Below are positions 15,353-24,854 of a stretch of DNA of 64,000 nucleotides, piece after piece. The DNA is taken from NCBI RefSeq assembly GCF_963677005.1, contig NZ_OY781616.1, forward strand, positions 3,047,001 to 3,111,000, read 5' to 3'. Below the pieces are notes generated by a model. It was not told the DNA's origin, did no database searches, and saw nothing but the letters and a program-made list of their open reading frames with translations. Both the position numbers and the translations under genes were made by a program. Positions within the stretch are counted from its first letter, which is position 1, and every line of letters begins with the position of its first letter. Origin of the DNA: Maridesulfovibrio sp. GTDB lineage: Bacteria; Desulfobacterota; Desulfovibrionia; Desulfovibrionales; Desulfovibrionaceae.

Positions 15353-18046
15353 TCAGTCACCGGAACAATCCAGCTTCATATCCACCAGATCTTCATCGTA
15401 GTTTTCACTTATTTCAAAACCGAATTTTCTGGCCAGTCCCTGCATGGCCTTGTTCTCAAACAGGGTCTGTCCCACCAGCCAGTGAGTTCCGCGTTCCCTG
15501 GTGTAGCGGATTATCTTGTGGAAAAGCATTGAACCGAGCCCGGTGCCTTTGAGGTCCGAACGGACCACAATGGCAAATTCGGCCTCGGAATTATCCGGTC
15601 TGGTGGAGGTGCGGACCACACCGAGGGTCTCCGGTCGGCCTCCGTCTCCTGTGGCTGTAGCTATAAAAGCCATTTCCCGGTCATAATTTATCTGAGTGAA
15701 TCGAGACATGTCCTTGTGGTCGAAATCCCGGCGCACAACCCCGAAGAAACGCATACGCATGTCTTCATCAGACACCCGGCTGAGAAATTCATAATGGGCA
15801 GGTTCGTCTTCCGGGCGGATCGGCCGCAGGGTGACCTGCCGCCCGTCCTTGAGGACAACGCACTCCTCAAGTTCACGCGGGTACGGACGTATAGCCAGCT
15901 GCGGACAGTCGCTGCCGCACTCCGCCACCCGGATTCGTGCGCCCAGAGCCAGAACACCTGTTTCGTCCACATAGAGCGGGTTGATGTCCAGATGAACAAT
16001 CTGGGGAATATCAATGAACAGCTGCGAAACCTGTATAAGAGTCAGGCAGAGGTCGTCAATATCAGCCGGAGGCTGGGTAGGTGTTCCGGAAAGCAGTCTG
16101 GCAATACGCGTCCTGCCTACCAGTTCACGGGCCAGACTCATGTTGAGCGGAACCATGGCAATGGCCTGATCGCGCACAACCTCGCGGGTCATGCCGCCAT
16201 GCCCGAAATGAATGATCGGACCGAAAGTCGTGTCCGCAAGGGCGGATATGAACAGTTCGTGAGCTCCAAGCCTACGGCCCATTTTCTGAACCGTAAACCC
16301 TTCGATATAGGCGTCCGGACGCTGACGGTTCACCCTTGTAAGCATGGTGGCCGCGGCCTCCCACACTTTTTCCGGACTTTCAAGATCGAGCACGACTCCG
16401 CCGACATCATAAGGCTGGCTGATCTGCGGAGACCTGATTTTAAGGGCCACCGGGCATCCGATCTCGTCTGCGGCTATAACCGCCTCTCTGGCCGAAACAG
16501 CTACACGGGTTTCAACAACGGGTAGTCCATAGGCGGCAAGAACCTTGCGGGCCTCCGGCTCGGTAAGGTTTTCCCTGCCTCCCGCAATTGCCATATGCAC
16601 GATATCACGCGCGGTGGTGGTGTCCGGAAAGAAGTCCGTAGGCAGAGAATCCGGGGTCTCGGTAAGCAGTTCCTGGTTGCGCTGGTATTCGGCCATGTAC
16701 ATGAAAGCGCGCACCGCCTGATCCGCGCTCTCGTAGGTCGGTATTCCGGCCTGCGAGAATACTCGCCGCGATTTTCTGGACATATCCGAGCCAAGCCATG
16801 ATGTGAGCACCATACGCCGGACCCGCTTGAGGCCCTTGGCCAGAACCTCGGCGACATCTATACTGGAAATTCCCGCAAACGGCACATGGACCACCAGCAC
16901 GGCGTCAACTTCCTTGTCTTTGATCAGCACCTTGAGCGCGTCCAGATATTTCTGTCCCGGAGTATTGTAGCTTATGGTCACGGGGTTGGACCTGCTCCAC
17001 TCACCTTCGAAAACCTCATCAAGTTTTGATACGGTTTCTTCGGATATCTCGGAAAGGCTTCCGCCGCGCCTGATCAGCCCGTCCGCAGCAGTCAGTCCGG
17101 CGCTGGTGCCGTTGACGATAATCGCCAGACGGTTTCCACGTACCGGCTGACGCAGACTGGCCAGAGTCTGGGCGGCATCGAAAAGGCCGTCTATGGTCTG
17201 TACCCGGAGCATTCCCGCCCGGCGAAAGGCTACGTCATAGACTTCATCCATCCTGGCCGCCATCGGGTTATCAAGCATGGAAAGCTCGTGGGTAACGTGC
17301 TGAAGCGACTGCCCCGGACGAATGGCCAGCACCGGCTTGTTGCGCGAAGCCGCACGGGCGGCGGACATGAACTCGCGGGCGTCGTTTATGGACTCGATAT
17401 AAAGCAGTATGGAGCGCGTCTGGGCATCGGAACCGAGATAATCGAGCACATCGGCAAAAGAAAGATCAATACGCCTGCCAAGTGAAATAACATGTGAAAA
17501 ACCGATATCATTGGTCAGCGCCCAGTCGAGAACAGTCGGTATAAAGCTGTCCGACTGAGACACAAAGGCTATCTTGCCCGGTTTGGCCGGCAAAGGAGCC
17601 AGACTGGCGTTGAGATTGATGGTCGGGACCATGAAACCGAGACTCTTCGGACCGAGTATTCTCATGTGCGGGGAACGGGCGGCCTGCAGCAGTTCACGGC
17701 GCAGTTTGTTTTTTTCATTCTCGGACATGGCACTGAATCCCGGACCGATCAGCGCAGCGGCCTTTACCCCAATTTCACTCAGTCTGGCCAGAAGCTGCGT
17801 GCACTCGGATAAAGGACGGCAGATCACGGCAAGATCAGGAACCTTCGGCAGATCCTCCACATCATTGTAAGTAAGGACTCCGGAAATGGCTTCGGCATCG
17901 GTGCTTACAGGCATGACCGGGCCGAGAAACCCTCCGCCCATAAGGTTGCGCATGAGTATATAACCGGCATTGGAAGGATCGTTTGTTGCGCCGATTACGG
18001 CTATCGATCTCGGCTGAAACAGATACTCCAAATTGATGACACTCAT
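15353..18046 (-). CDS. Pat-type protein lysine acetyltransferase (ACD-like domains plus GNAT)
   Basis: The 897-residue protein has an N-terminal CoA-binding domain (LFQPRSIAVIGATNDPSNAGYILMRNLM), a succinyl-CoA-synthetase-like domain, an ATP-grasp-type domain (about 490-690, with GHGGMTREVVRD) and a C-terminal GNAT domain from about 735 with acetyl-CoA loop LKGTGLGSMLF. In ADP-forming acetyl-CoA synthetases a catalytic histidine sits in an SHTGALAG segment before DEVYDAAFRQAG. Here the aligned stretch reads LDNPMAARMDEVYDVAFRRAG, so the histidine is absent, as expected of Pat regulators instead of the synthetase. GAGGG precedes ATG 18046. It is divergent from acs, its expected target. An in-frame start at 18073 is less likely. 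Confidence 0.88.
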   Translation of the reverse strand: MSVINLEYLFQPRSIAVIGATNDPSNAGYILMRNLMGGGFLGPVMPVSTDAEAISGVLTYNDVEDLPKVPDLAVICRPLSECTQLLARLSEIGVKAAALIGPGFSAMSENEKNKLRRELLQAARSPHMRILGPKSLGFMVPTINLNASLAPLPAKPGKIAFVSQSDSFIPTVLDWALTNDIGFSHVISLGRRIDLSFADVLDYLGSDAQTRSILLYIESINDAREFMSAARAASRNKPVLAIRPGQSLQHVTHELSMLDNPMAARMDEVYDVAFRRAGMLRVQTIDGLFDAAQTLASLRQPVRGNRLAIIVNGTSAGLTAADGLIRRGGSLSEISEETVSKLDEVFEGEWSRSNPVTISYNTPGQKYLDALKVLIKDKEVDAVLVVHVPFAGISSIDVAEVLAKGLKRVRRMVLTSWLGSDMSRKSRRVFSQAGIPTYESADQAVRAFMYMAEYQRNQELLTETPDSLPTDFFPDTTTARDIVHMAIAGGRENLTEPEARKVLAAYGLPVVETRVAVSAREAVIAADEIGCPVALKIRSPQISQPYDVGGVVLDLESPEKVWEAAATMLTRVNRQRPDAYIEGFTVQKMGRRLGAHELFISALADTTFGPIIHFGHGGMTREVVRDQAIAMVPLNMSLARELVGRTRIARLLSGTPTQPPADIDDLCLTLIQVSQLFIDIPQIVHLDINPLYVDETGVLALGARIRVAECGSDCPQLAIRPYPRELEECVVLKDGRQVTLRPIRPEDEPAHYEFLSRVSDEDMRMRFFGVVRRDFDHKDMSRFTQINYDREMAFIATATGDGGRPETLGVVRTSTRPDNSEAEFAIVVRSDLKGTGLGSMLFHKIIRYTRERGTHWLVGQTLFENKAMQGLARKFGFEISENYDEDLVDMKLDCSGD

Positions 18047-18156
18047 GAATCCCTCTTTGAATCTGATGCGCACAGCGCCTTGGTTTCCAACCGGAATGCA
18101 CCGGACCGGACGAACTTCAGACCGATTTCACGGCCACACATACCATTTGCGGACAG

Positions 18157-18186
18157 TGATTTTCCCGGAAGCTTCCGGTAAAATCA
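18157..18186. promoter_or_regulatory. 30-bp near-perfect palindrome in the pat-acs divergent region
   Basis: The two half sites read TGATTTTCCCGGAAG and CTTCCGGTAAAATCA, with one mismatched base pair; the core CCGGAAGCTTCCGG (18165-18178) is perfect. It lies within the 326-bp space (18047-18372) between the two divergent genes, which contains no other gene. It could be an operator shared by both promoters. It is not followed by a T-run on either strand. A possible acs -10 element, TATATG, lies at about 18315-18320. Confidence 0.55.
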
Positions 18187-18372
18187 CCTGCTGCGGAAAA
18201 CATATCTGCTTAATCGTCATCATATCAAGCAAAACCGGAACCGTATTTGTTTTTACAATCAAATTCCGCGAAACAATAGGTCGGCCAACCCTGTTCAATG
18301 GATTGGAAACATAGTATATGATTAGCAGAAGTGCACAATATTTTCAAAAACGGTGAGCCGGAGCCATCTGAC

Positions 18373-20352
18373 ATGAATGACATTACTATTGAAAGCCTGA
18401 TGGACGAACAGCGGACATTCGATCCGCCTGCCCATATGCAGGGACAGGCTTTCATTGATCAGGAAAAATACGAGCAGGCCTGCAGCAGGGCAGCGGAAGA
18501 TTCAGAAAATTTCTGGGCCGAAAGGGCCAGGGAACTGCTGCACTGGCAGCGCGATTTCAACACTGTTCTGGAAACCGATTCGCAGAAAAAAGAATATAAA
18601 TGGTTTTCCGGCGGCAGAATCAATGCCTCCTACAACTGTCTTGACCGTCACCTGGAATCCGGACGCAAGAACAAGGCAGCCCTGATCTGGCAGGGCGAAC
18701 CCGAAGAAGACGTTGCGGTATACACCTACCACATGCTGCACCGGAAAGTATGCAGGTTCGCAAATGTGCTGAAAAAAATGGGTGTCGGCAAGGGAGACCG
18801 CGTTATCGTCTACCTGCCCATGGTTCCGGAACTGGTCATTTCCATGCTCGCCTGTGCCCGCATCGGGGCAGTACATTCAGTTGTTTTTGCCGGTTTTTCG
18901 GCAATAAGCCTTCAAAACCGCATTCTGGACTGCGATGCCAAGATAGTTATAACCGCAGACGGAGTGTTGCGCGGCGGAAAAACAATTCCGCTAAAACGCA
19001 ATGTGGACGAAGCCCTTTTCGAATGCCCTTCCGTGGAGCAGGTCATCGTGGTCAGGCGCACCGGGCGGGATATAGATTTTTTTGAAGGACGGGACACCTG
19101 GTGGCATGAGGAAATATCTGCGCAGGATATAGATGATTTCTGCAAACCCGCCCAGTTGAGGTCCAACGATCCGCTCTTCATACTCTACACATCGGGAAGT
19201 TCGGGAAAACCCAAAGGCGTTGTCCATACCATCGGCGGATACATGACCATCACAGCGCATACTTCGCAGTGGGTTTTCGACCTCAAGGACGATGACGTCC
19301 ACTGGTGCACGGCAGATCTCGGATGGATAACCGGGCACAGCTACACCGTATACGGACCTCTTGCACTCGGCGCCACAACCCTGCTTTATGAAGGTGTGCC
19401 CACCTATCCCAGACCGGACAGGTACTGGAACATCGTCACCCGCTACGGGGTAAGCGTATTCTACTCCGCCCCCACAGCCATAAGGGCGCTTATGCGCGAA
19501 GGCACGCAGTGGACATCAAGACATGAAATGCCTTCCCTGCGCATACTGGGAACAGTAGGCGAACCGATCAATCCTGAAGTATGGATGTGGTTTCACGAGC
19601 AGGTCGGCAAAGGGCGTCTGCCGCTTCTGGATACCTGGTGGCAGACAGAAACCGGCGGCATTCTCATCTCCCCGCTGCCGTACACCGGAAAGCTCAAACC
19701 CGGTTCAACATCAAAACCCCTTCCCGGAATAAAGGCATCGGTGGTGCGCAGCGAAGGCTCCCCGGCTGATGTCAACGAAGGCGGTCATCTGGTCATAACC
19801 GAACCCTGGCCGGGCATGCTGCAATCCATCCACAATGACCCGACGCGTTATGAAAAAACATACTTCGAACGTTTTCCGGGCATGTATGAAACCGGTGACG
19901 GCGCCAGAATAGACGAAGACGGTTTTTACTGGATCATGGGTCGGCTCGACGATGTCATAAATGTTTCCGGACACCGCCTCGGAACGGCGGAAATTGAGTC
20001 CGCCCTGATAGCCCACCCGGATGTGACCGAAGCAGCTGTGGTCGGCATACCTCACGAAGTCAAGGGACAGTCCGTGTATGCGTATGTGACTCTGCGTCCC
20101 GGAATGGACGAGGATGACGATACCCGCTCATCATTGCGGGAGTGGGTTACAAAGGAAATCGGGGCCATTGCCGTTCCCGAAACCATCCAGTTTTCCGAAG
20201 GTCTGCCGAAAACCAGATCCGGCAAGATCATGCGCCGGATTCTGCGCCGAATTGCCGTTGGTGAAAACGACTTCGGGGATACTTCGACCCTTTCCGACGC
20301 ATCGGTCATAAATGATCTGATTGACGGACAGAAGGAAATTTTCGAATCCTGA
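18373..20352 (+). CDS. acs: Acetyl-CoA synthetase (AMP-forming)
   Basis: This enzyme activates acetate to acetyl-CoA through acetyl-AMP in the cytoplasm. The 659-residue product shows the P-loop ILYTSGSSGKPKGVVHTIGGY, LDTWWQTETGG, YETGDGARIDEDGFYWIMGRLDDVINVSGHRLGTAEIES, and the C-terminal LPKTRSGKIMRRILRR whose catalytic lysine (20224-20226) is the site acetylated by Pat enzymes in other bacteria. A Pat-type acetyltransferase is divergently encoded next door, so post-translational control of Acs is strongly suggested. ATG 18373 is preferred to an in-frame GTG at 18331 because the family's N-terminus begins near here and CCGGAG lies upstream. A strong terminator follows. Confidence 0.95.
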   Translation: MNDITIESLMDEQRTFDPPAHMQGQAFIDQEKYEQACSRAAEDSENFWAERARELLHWQRDFNTVLETDSQKKEYKWFSGGRINASYNCLDRHLESGRKNKAALIWQGEPEEDVAVYTYHMLHRKVCRFANVLKKMGVGKGDRVIVYLPMVPELVISMLACARIGAVHSVVFAGFSAISLQNRILDCDAKIVITADGVLRGGKTIPLKRNVDEALFECPSVEQVIVVRRTGRDIDFFEGRDTWWHEEISAQDIDDFCKPAQLRSNDPLFILYTSGSSGKPKGVVHTIGGYMTITAHTSQWVFDLKDDDVHWCTADLGWITGHSYTVYGPLALGATTLLYEGVPTYPRPDRYWNIVTRYGVSVFYSAPTAIRALMREGTQWTSRHEMPSLRILGTVGEPINPEVWMWFHEQVGKGRLPLLDTWWQTETGGILISPLPYTGKLKPGSTSKPLPGIKASVVRSEGSPADVNEGGHLVITEPWPGMLQSIHNDPTRYEKTYFERFPGMYETGDGARIDEDGFYWIMGRLDDVINVSGHRLGTAEIESALIAHPDVTEAAVVGIPHEVKGQSVYAYVTLRPGMDEDDDTRSSLREWVTKEIGAIAVPETIQFSEGLPKTRSGKIMRRILRRIAVGENDFGDTSTLSDASVINDLIDGQKEIFES

Positions 20353-20418
20353 CAGAACATTCGTAACCATCTTTGTAAATAGACCGCTAAGCTTATTAAA
20401 AGCACTGGCAAACGCAAA

Positions 20419-20457
20419 AGGCAGCATCCCGATCACATGGGATGCTGCCTTTTTTTA
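20419..20457 (+). terminator. Rho-independent terminator of acs
   Basis: AGGCAGCATCCC (20419-20430) pairs with GGGATGCTGCCT (20439-20450), followed by a T-run to 20456. Confidence 0.92.
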
Positions 20458-20574
20458 CAGCACATTCCATCTGCGCAATTTATTTTACCGGACTAATCTA
20501 ATGTGTTAGGGTCTTACTGCTGTAAATACATTTCTGCGGGCTGTGTTTGTCACATTTTTAGTGCCGGAGAACCG

Positions 20575-23118
20575 ATGTTCAAATCAATGCGGGCGATAAT
20601 CCTCCTTTTTGCCGCAGGACTGGTCATCCTGACCACATCCGCACTTACTTTTTTTGCCCAGCACGAGGTGACCGATTCTGTATTCAAAACAGAATTCAAA
20701 CATGCCCAGGACATTATCGACTACACCCTGCTGAATATATCCACCGAGTACCAAAGCCTGCTCTTCTTCCGCGGAGCAGCCATTGAACTGCGCAAAAAGG
20801 AATTAAAGGATATTGTAGATATTTCTCAGGGCATTGTTGAACTTAACTATAAAAAATACCGCGAAGGAAAACTCAGCGAAAGCGAAGCAAAACGAAACAG
20901 CCTGCAGCAACTCAAGGATATACGGTACGACAACGGCATCGGCTACATATGGGTCAACGATACTTCTACCCCTATTCCACGGATGATAATGCACCCGACC
21001 ATGCCTGAGCTGGACGGGAAAATTCTGGACAGTGATAAATTCAACTGCGCTCAGGGAACTTCAAAAAATCTATTTGTGGCATTTCGCGATGTCTGCGAAG
21101 CCCGTGGAAGCGGATATGTGGATTACCTCTGGCCGAAACCGACAGACAAAGGACTTGGAAAGGAGCAACCCAAACTTTCATATGTATCCCTGTTCAAGGA
21201 TTGGGGATGGATAATCGGTTCCGGGGTGTATCTGGATGACATAAACAAGGATGTGGACAAACGGTTTGCCGCAATCCTTGATGAGCTGCGGGAAAGCCTC
21301 TCGGCCATAAAGATAGGAACCAGCGGTTATGTTTTCGTTTTTTCAGGTAAAAACGAAGTACTTATTCATCCTGTATACAGGGACATAGATGTAAATAAAC
21401 TGATCAACCCTGAAACAAGCGGTCTTCTGCTTGAAGAACTAAAAAAAGCAGCCTCTGAAAACGGAGTCCACGAATACATCTGGGATAAACCCCCGGGACA
21501 CATCGGCGAATATAAATTTCGAAAAAGGGCTTATATAAAATATTTCAAACCATTTGACTGGTATGTGTGTTCCTCGGTTTACAAGGATGAACTGCAGCAG
21601 CCGGGACTGATGCTGCGGACAAAAATTATTCTGCTTTCACTTGGAGTGCTGGCGCTGGCTCTGATTTTTGCGGCGATCCTTTCGAGCAGCATAGTGCACC
21701 CGCTCCTGAAACTGATTGCAGGGGCACGGGCCATACGCGAGGGCGGCGTTTCAGCAGTTGAAATACCAGTGGAAGGTACAACCGAGACAAAGGAACTCGG
21801 AACGGTGATCAATCAGATGCTGGATTCCATCCGGTCCGGCATTGCGGAAAAGGAAAAGCTCATGCAAGCGCTGGAGCAGGGAAACAGAGAGCTTACCGCG
21901 ATCAACTACCAGTTGGAAGTAGAGGCCTCGGATCACGCCAAGGCCCGTCAGGAACTGCTGCGGCTGCGCAATCACCAGAAAAACATACTCGACTCCATGC
22001 CATCCATACTTGTCGGTGTTGATGCCGGAGGAGCAATCAACCAGTGGAACGCCGGTGCTGCCAAAGCCACAGGTCGAAGTTTCGAAAAAGTCAGCGGAAT
22101 GATGCTCAAGGATGTATTTCCGGAACTGGCGGCAGAGCTTGAACAGTCACGTCCGGTTATTGCGGAAGGCAATATAAAAGAAAAAGTCCGTGTTCCGCGC
22201 AAGATTGACGGGGAAGTTCATTACGAGGACATAACAATTTACCCGTTGATTAACGAAGGGCTTCAGGGCGCCGTAATCAGGCTGGATGATGTTACCGCAA
22301 GGGTACGCATAGAAGAGGTCATGGTTCAGACGGAAAAAATGATGTCGGTCGGCGGGCTGGCTGCCGGTATGGCTCATGAAATCAATAATCCGCTCGGCGG
22401 AATCCTTCAGGGAGCTCAGAATATTGAGCGCAGGCTTTCACCTGGTCTTAAAAAGAACATACAGGAAGCTGAACGGGTCGGAACATCGCTGGAAACAATC
22501 CACGGCTACATGCAGGCCAGGGGAATTTTCAAGATGCTCGAAGGGATCAGGGAAGCGGCGACCAGAGCTGCTGACATCATAACAAACATGCTCAACTTCA
22601 GCCGAAAAACCGATGTTCACCGGACATCATGCATGCTTGATCAGCTTGCCGACAAGGCCGTGGCCCTTGCTGCTCAGGACTACGATCTTAAAAAGAAATA
22701 CGACTTCAAGCAGATAGAAATAATTAAAGAATACGGAAAAAACATTCCATACGTAATCTGCTCACCAACTGAGATCGAGCAGGTCTTTCTCAACCTGCTT
22801 GGAAATGCCGCTCAGGCCATGCATGATGCGGAACAAAAGAACACCAACCCGAAAATAACCATCAGGGTCCGTCAGGAAGATGATTACGTTGTCACCGAAG
22901 TTGAGGATAATGGTCCTGGAATGGATGATGCCATACGTAGAAGGGTCTTTGAGCCTTTCTTCACCACAAAACCGAAAGGAACAGGCACCGGACTTGGCAT
23001 GTCGGTTTCATATTTCATCATCACCGAAAACCATCAGGGAAGTTTCAGCATTGAATCAACGCCGGGAAAGGGATCAAAATTTATTTTCAGACTTCCGATA
23101 ACAACCAGAATTTATTAG
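20575..23118 (+). CDS. Membrane sensor histidine kinase (double-Cache, HAMP, PAS, HisKA, HATPase)
   Basis: This 847-residue inner-membrane kinase has an N-terminal helix (AIILLFAAGLVILTTSALTFF), a large periplasmic sensor with two Cache-like repeats (GIGYIWVNDTSTPIPRMIMHPTMPELDGK and GTSGYVFVFSGKNEVLIHPVYRD, each ending DWGWIIGSGVYLDD or DWYVCSSVYKDE), and a second helix near residue 350. HAMP, coiled-coil and PAS (residues near 470-590) follow. The kinase core has phospho-acceptor H601 in GMAHEINNPLGG, N-box NLLGNAAQAM and G-box GTGTGLGMSVS. It probably senses a small carboxylate or similar ligand. ATG 20575 follows GGAGAACCG; an upstream in-frame codon at 20503 is unlikely. No response regulator is adjacent on this strand, but an NtrC-type regulator lies at 24855-26321. 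Confidence 0.9.
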   Translation: MFKSMRAIILLFAAGLVILTTSALTFFAQHEVTDSVFKTEFKHAQDIIDYTLLNISTEYQSLLFFRGAAIELRKKELKDIVDISQGIVELNYKKYREGKLSESEAKRNSLQQLKDIRYDNGIGYIWVNDTSTPIPRMIMHPTMPELDGKILDSDKFNCAQGTSKNLFVAFRDVCEARGSGYVDYLWPKPTDKGLGKEQPKLSYVSLFKDWGWIIGSGVYLDDINKDVDKRFAAILDELRESLSAIKIGTSGYVFVFSGKNEVLIHPVYRDIDVNKLINPETSGLLLEELKKAASENGVHEYIWDKPPGHIGEYKFRKRAYIKYFKPFDWYVCSSVYKDELQQPGLMLRTKIILLSLGVLALALIFAAILSSSIVHPLLKLIAGARAIREGGVSAVEIPVEGTTETKELGTVINQMLDSIRSGIAEKEKLMQALEQGNRELTAINYQLEVEASDHAKARQELLRLRNHQKNILDSMPSILVGVDAGGAINQWNAGAAKATGRSFEKVSGMMLKDVFPELAAELEQSRPVIAEGNIKEKVRVPRKIDGEVHYEDITIYPLINEGLQGAVIRLDDVTARVRIEEVMVQTEKMMSVGGLAAGMAHEINNPLGGILQGAQNIERRLSPGLKKNIQEAERVGTSLETIHGYMQARGIFKMLEGIREAATRAADIITNMLNFSRKTDVHRTSCMLDQLADKAVALAAQDYDLKKKYDFKQIEIIKEYGKNIPYVICSPTEIEQVFLNLLGNAAQAMHDAEQKNTNPKITIRVRQEDDYVVTEVEDNGPGMDDAIRRRVFEPFFTTKPKGTGTGLGMSVSYFIITENHQGSFSIESTPGKGSKFIFRLPITTRIY

Positions 23119-23124
23119 TTGCAA

Positions 23125-24537
23125 TTAAAGAATTACAACCAGTGTAGTTCCATCTTCGGCAGACGTGTTCATTTCCAGGTCACCGCCATGTGTTCTGGCT
23201 ATTAGACGGGCAGAATAGGTACCGAGCCCTGTTCCACTCTTTTTTCCGCAGGTGATGTATTTTTCAAAAAAATTATCCCGGATGGAAGGAGGAACTTCAC
23301 CGAGGTTATGAATCTCCACTCTGGTACCGGCAGTATTATCAAGTCTGATGCTGATAGTGCTTTTTTTCGGAGCAGCTTCCACGCTGTTCCGCACAAGATT
23401 TGCCAGCATGGAAAAAAGAAGCAGTTCCTCACCCATTACCGTGAAAATATCCGCACCGGACGGAACATTTCCATTCACTGAAATTTCAAAAACAAGATTC
23501 TTGTTTTCAATCAGGTCAAGCAATTCCAGACGAATTTTTCCCGCCATTTCAAGAAGATCCACCTTTTCAGGCTTCAGGATATAGGTCCCGGATTCCATCA
23601 GATAGATATCGTACGAACGGTTGAGCAGTCCGAGCATCTTGTAGCCGGCATCCTGAATTGTCCGGATCATCTCGGCTTTACCGCTGTCCTGCTCCGAGGC
23701 AAGCAGCAGGTGGGGAAGATTGATCACTGCATTGAGCGGAGTCTTGAGATCATGTCTTGTAATGCGCTCAACGTCCTGCCGGAGCAGTTCAGCGCGTTGA
23801 TGGTTGATCACATCAACAAGTGTGGATGAGAATGATCCACAGAAATGTTCCAGAAAATCGGTGCCCATATCCGGATGATAGCGGTCTTCAGACGGGTCAT
23901 AAATGGAAAAAAGCCCGATAAGTTCTCCCGGATGATACTTGTCGGTCAGACCGCAGGAAAAACACGATCCACCTATATCCTGAGACATTTTAGGATCTCC
24001 GAAAAAGATATCCGGGCGCATCATCTTGGAAACAGGGCCTATATACACCCGGCTGCCGCCATTGCCGAATGTGGCGTCTATATAACGCATACAACCTTTC
24101 AGGTAAAATGTCGGAATTCCTTCGGATGGAAGACCGGAACAAAGCCCCCGGTCAAGCACAACGGAAATTTTGTATATATCAAGTTCTGCCGCCACAGCAC
24201 TCATAAGCTCCGGCAAGCCTGCAACAGATTTTAGACCGTTTATATGCTGCTGTGCAGCGCAGAACCGGCGGAAGGTATTAATTCCGGAATTACATGCGGA
24301 AACGGCTTCCCTTAGTTTAACTTCCAGGTGTTCCGCCCGTTCATCGGATACACTGAGCATGTTTTTCTCCGCTATAAGATCATCTTCCAGACGCAGATTT
24401 TCTCCGCGTGAAAAGGCGTAAGTCTCAAATATTGTCTGGGCCAGGCTGTCGGCCTGTTCATCATTTTCTTCCCTTAGAAATTTCTTGAGCAGATCAAGCT
24501 GTTCCCCGAATTGATTGAGACTTGGCAGATTATCCAT
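23125..24537 (-). CDS. Cytoplasmic sensor histidine kinase
   Basis: The 470-residue protein has no convincing membrane segment. A helical N-terminus (about 1-100) precedes a GAF-like region (about 105-245) with a cysteine pair (GGSCFSCGL) that could bind a metal or react to redox state, which is speculative. The kinase core shows phospho-acceptor H262 in ITRHDLKTPLNAVINL, N-box MLANLVRNSVEAA and G-box GKKSGTGLGTYSARLIARTHGG. The G1 box reads NLG in place of DxG, a variant seen in other kinases. The gene lies downstream of an NtrC-family regulator on the same strand, separated by 317 bp that contain a dispersed repeat. The two may form a pair. It converges with the preceding kinase with 6 bp between stops. 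Confidence 0.85.
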   Translation of the reverse strand: MDNLPSLNQFGEQLDLLKKFLREENDEQADSLAQTIFETYAFSRGENLRLEDDLIAEKNMLSVSDERAEHLEVKLREAVSACNSGINTFRRFCAAQQHINGLKSVAGLPELMSAVAAELDIYKISVVLDRGLCSGLPSEGIPTFYLKGCMRYIDATFGNGGSRVYIGPVSKMMRPDIFFGDPKMSQDIGGSCFSCGLTDKYHPGELIGLFSIYDPSEDRYHPDMGTDFLEHFCGSFSSTLVDVINHQRAELLRQDVERITRHDLKTPLNAVINLPHLLLASEQDSGKAEMIRTIQDAGYKMLGLLNRSYDIYLMESGTYILKPEKVDLLEMAGKIRLELLDLIENKNLVFEISVNGNVPSGADIFTVMGEELLLFSMLANLVRNSVEAAPKKSTISIRLDNTAGTRVEIHNLGEVPPSIRDNFFEKYITCGKKSGTGLGTYSARLIARTHGGDLEMNTSAEDGTTLVVIL

Positions 24538-24700
24538 TGCTTTCCTTGAAAATTCAAAGGTTGGAATTAAATCATTGTGAAAATATAACTGTATAAGCCT
24601 CGCAATTGCAACTTATGAATGTTTACAAAAATATGGCTATTTCCTCAGTTCAGCAAAACTTTTGATCAAAGTAATTACTCTCAAAGGAACAACCTTAACC

Positions 24701-24780
24701 TATTAGGGTTTCCAAAGGGGATTATCCCCTTTGGCCGCCAGCGGCAAAATAAAATTATTAAAAACGCGAAGCGCATCAAA
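24701..24780 (+). repeat. Dispersed three-hairpin repeat, copy A
   Basis: Copy A of an element of about 80 bp: ATTAGGGTTT, an 11-bp inverted repeat with arm CCAAAGGGGAT (24712-24734), a short GC stem (GCCGCCAGCGGC), an AT-rich link and GCGAAGCGC. Extended similarity to copy D continues about 50 bp upstream (from about 24650). It sits in the 317-bp space 24538-24854 between the NtrC-type regulator and the cytoplasmic kinase; nothing else is recognisable there. Confidence 0.85.
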
Positions 24781-24854
24781 TCACGTCTATTGAATGCCTT
24801 TTGGCGGAGTAAAGGAAATAGCCTTGTACGAAAAAGCAAAAAACCTTGCAGTTT

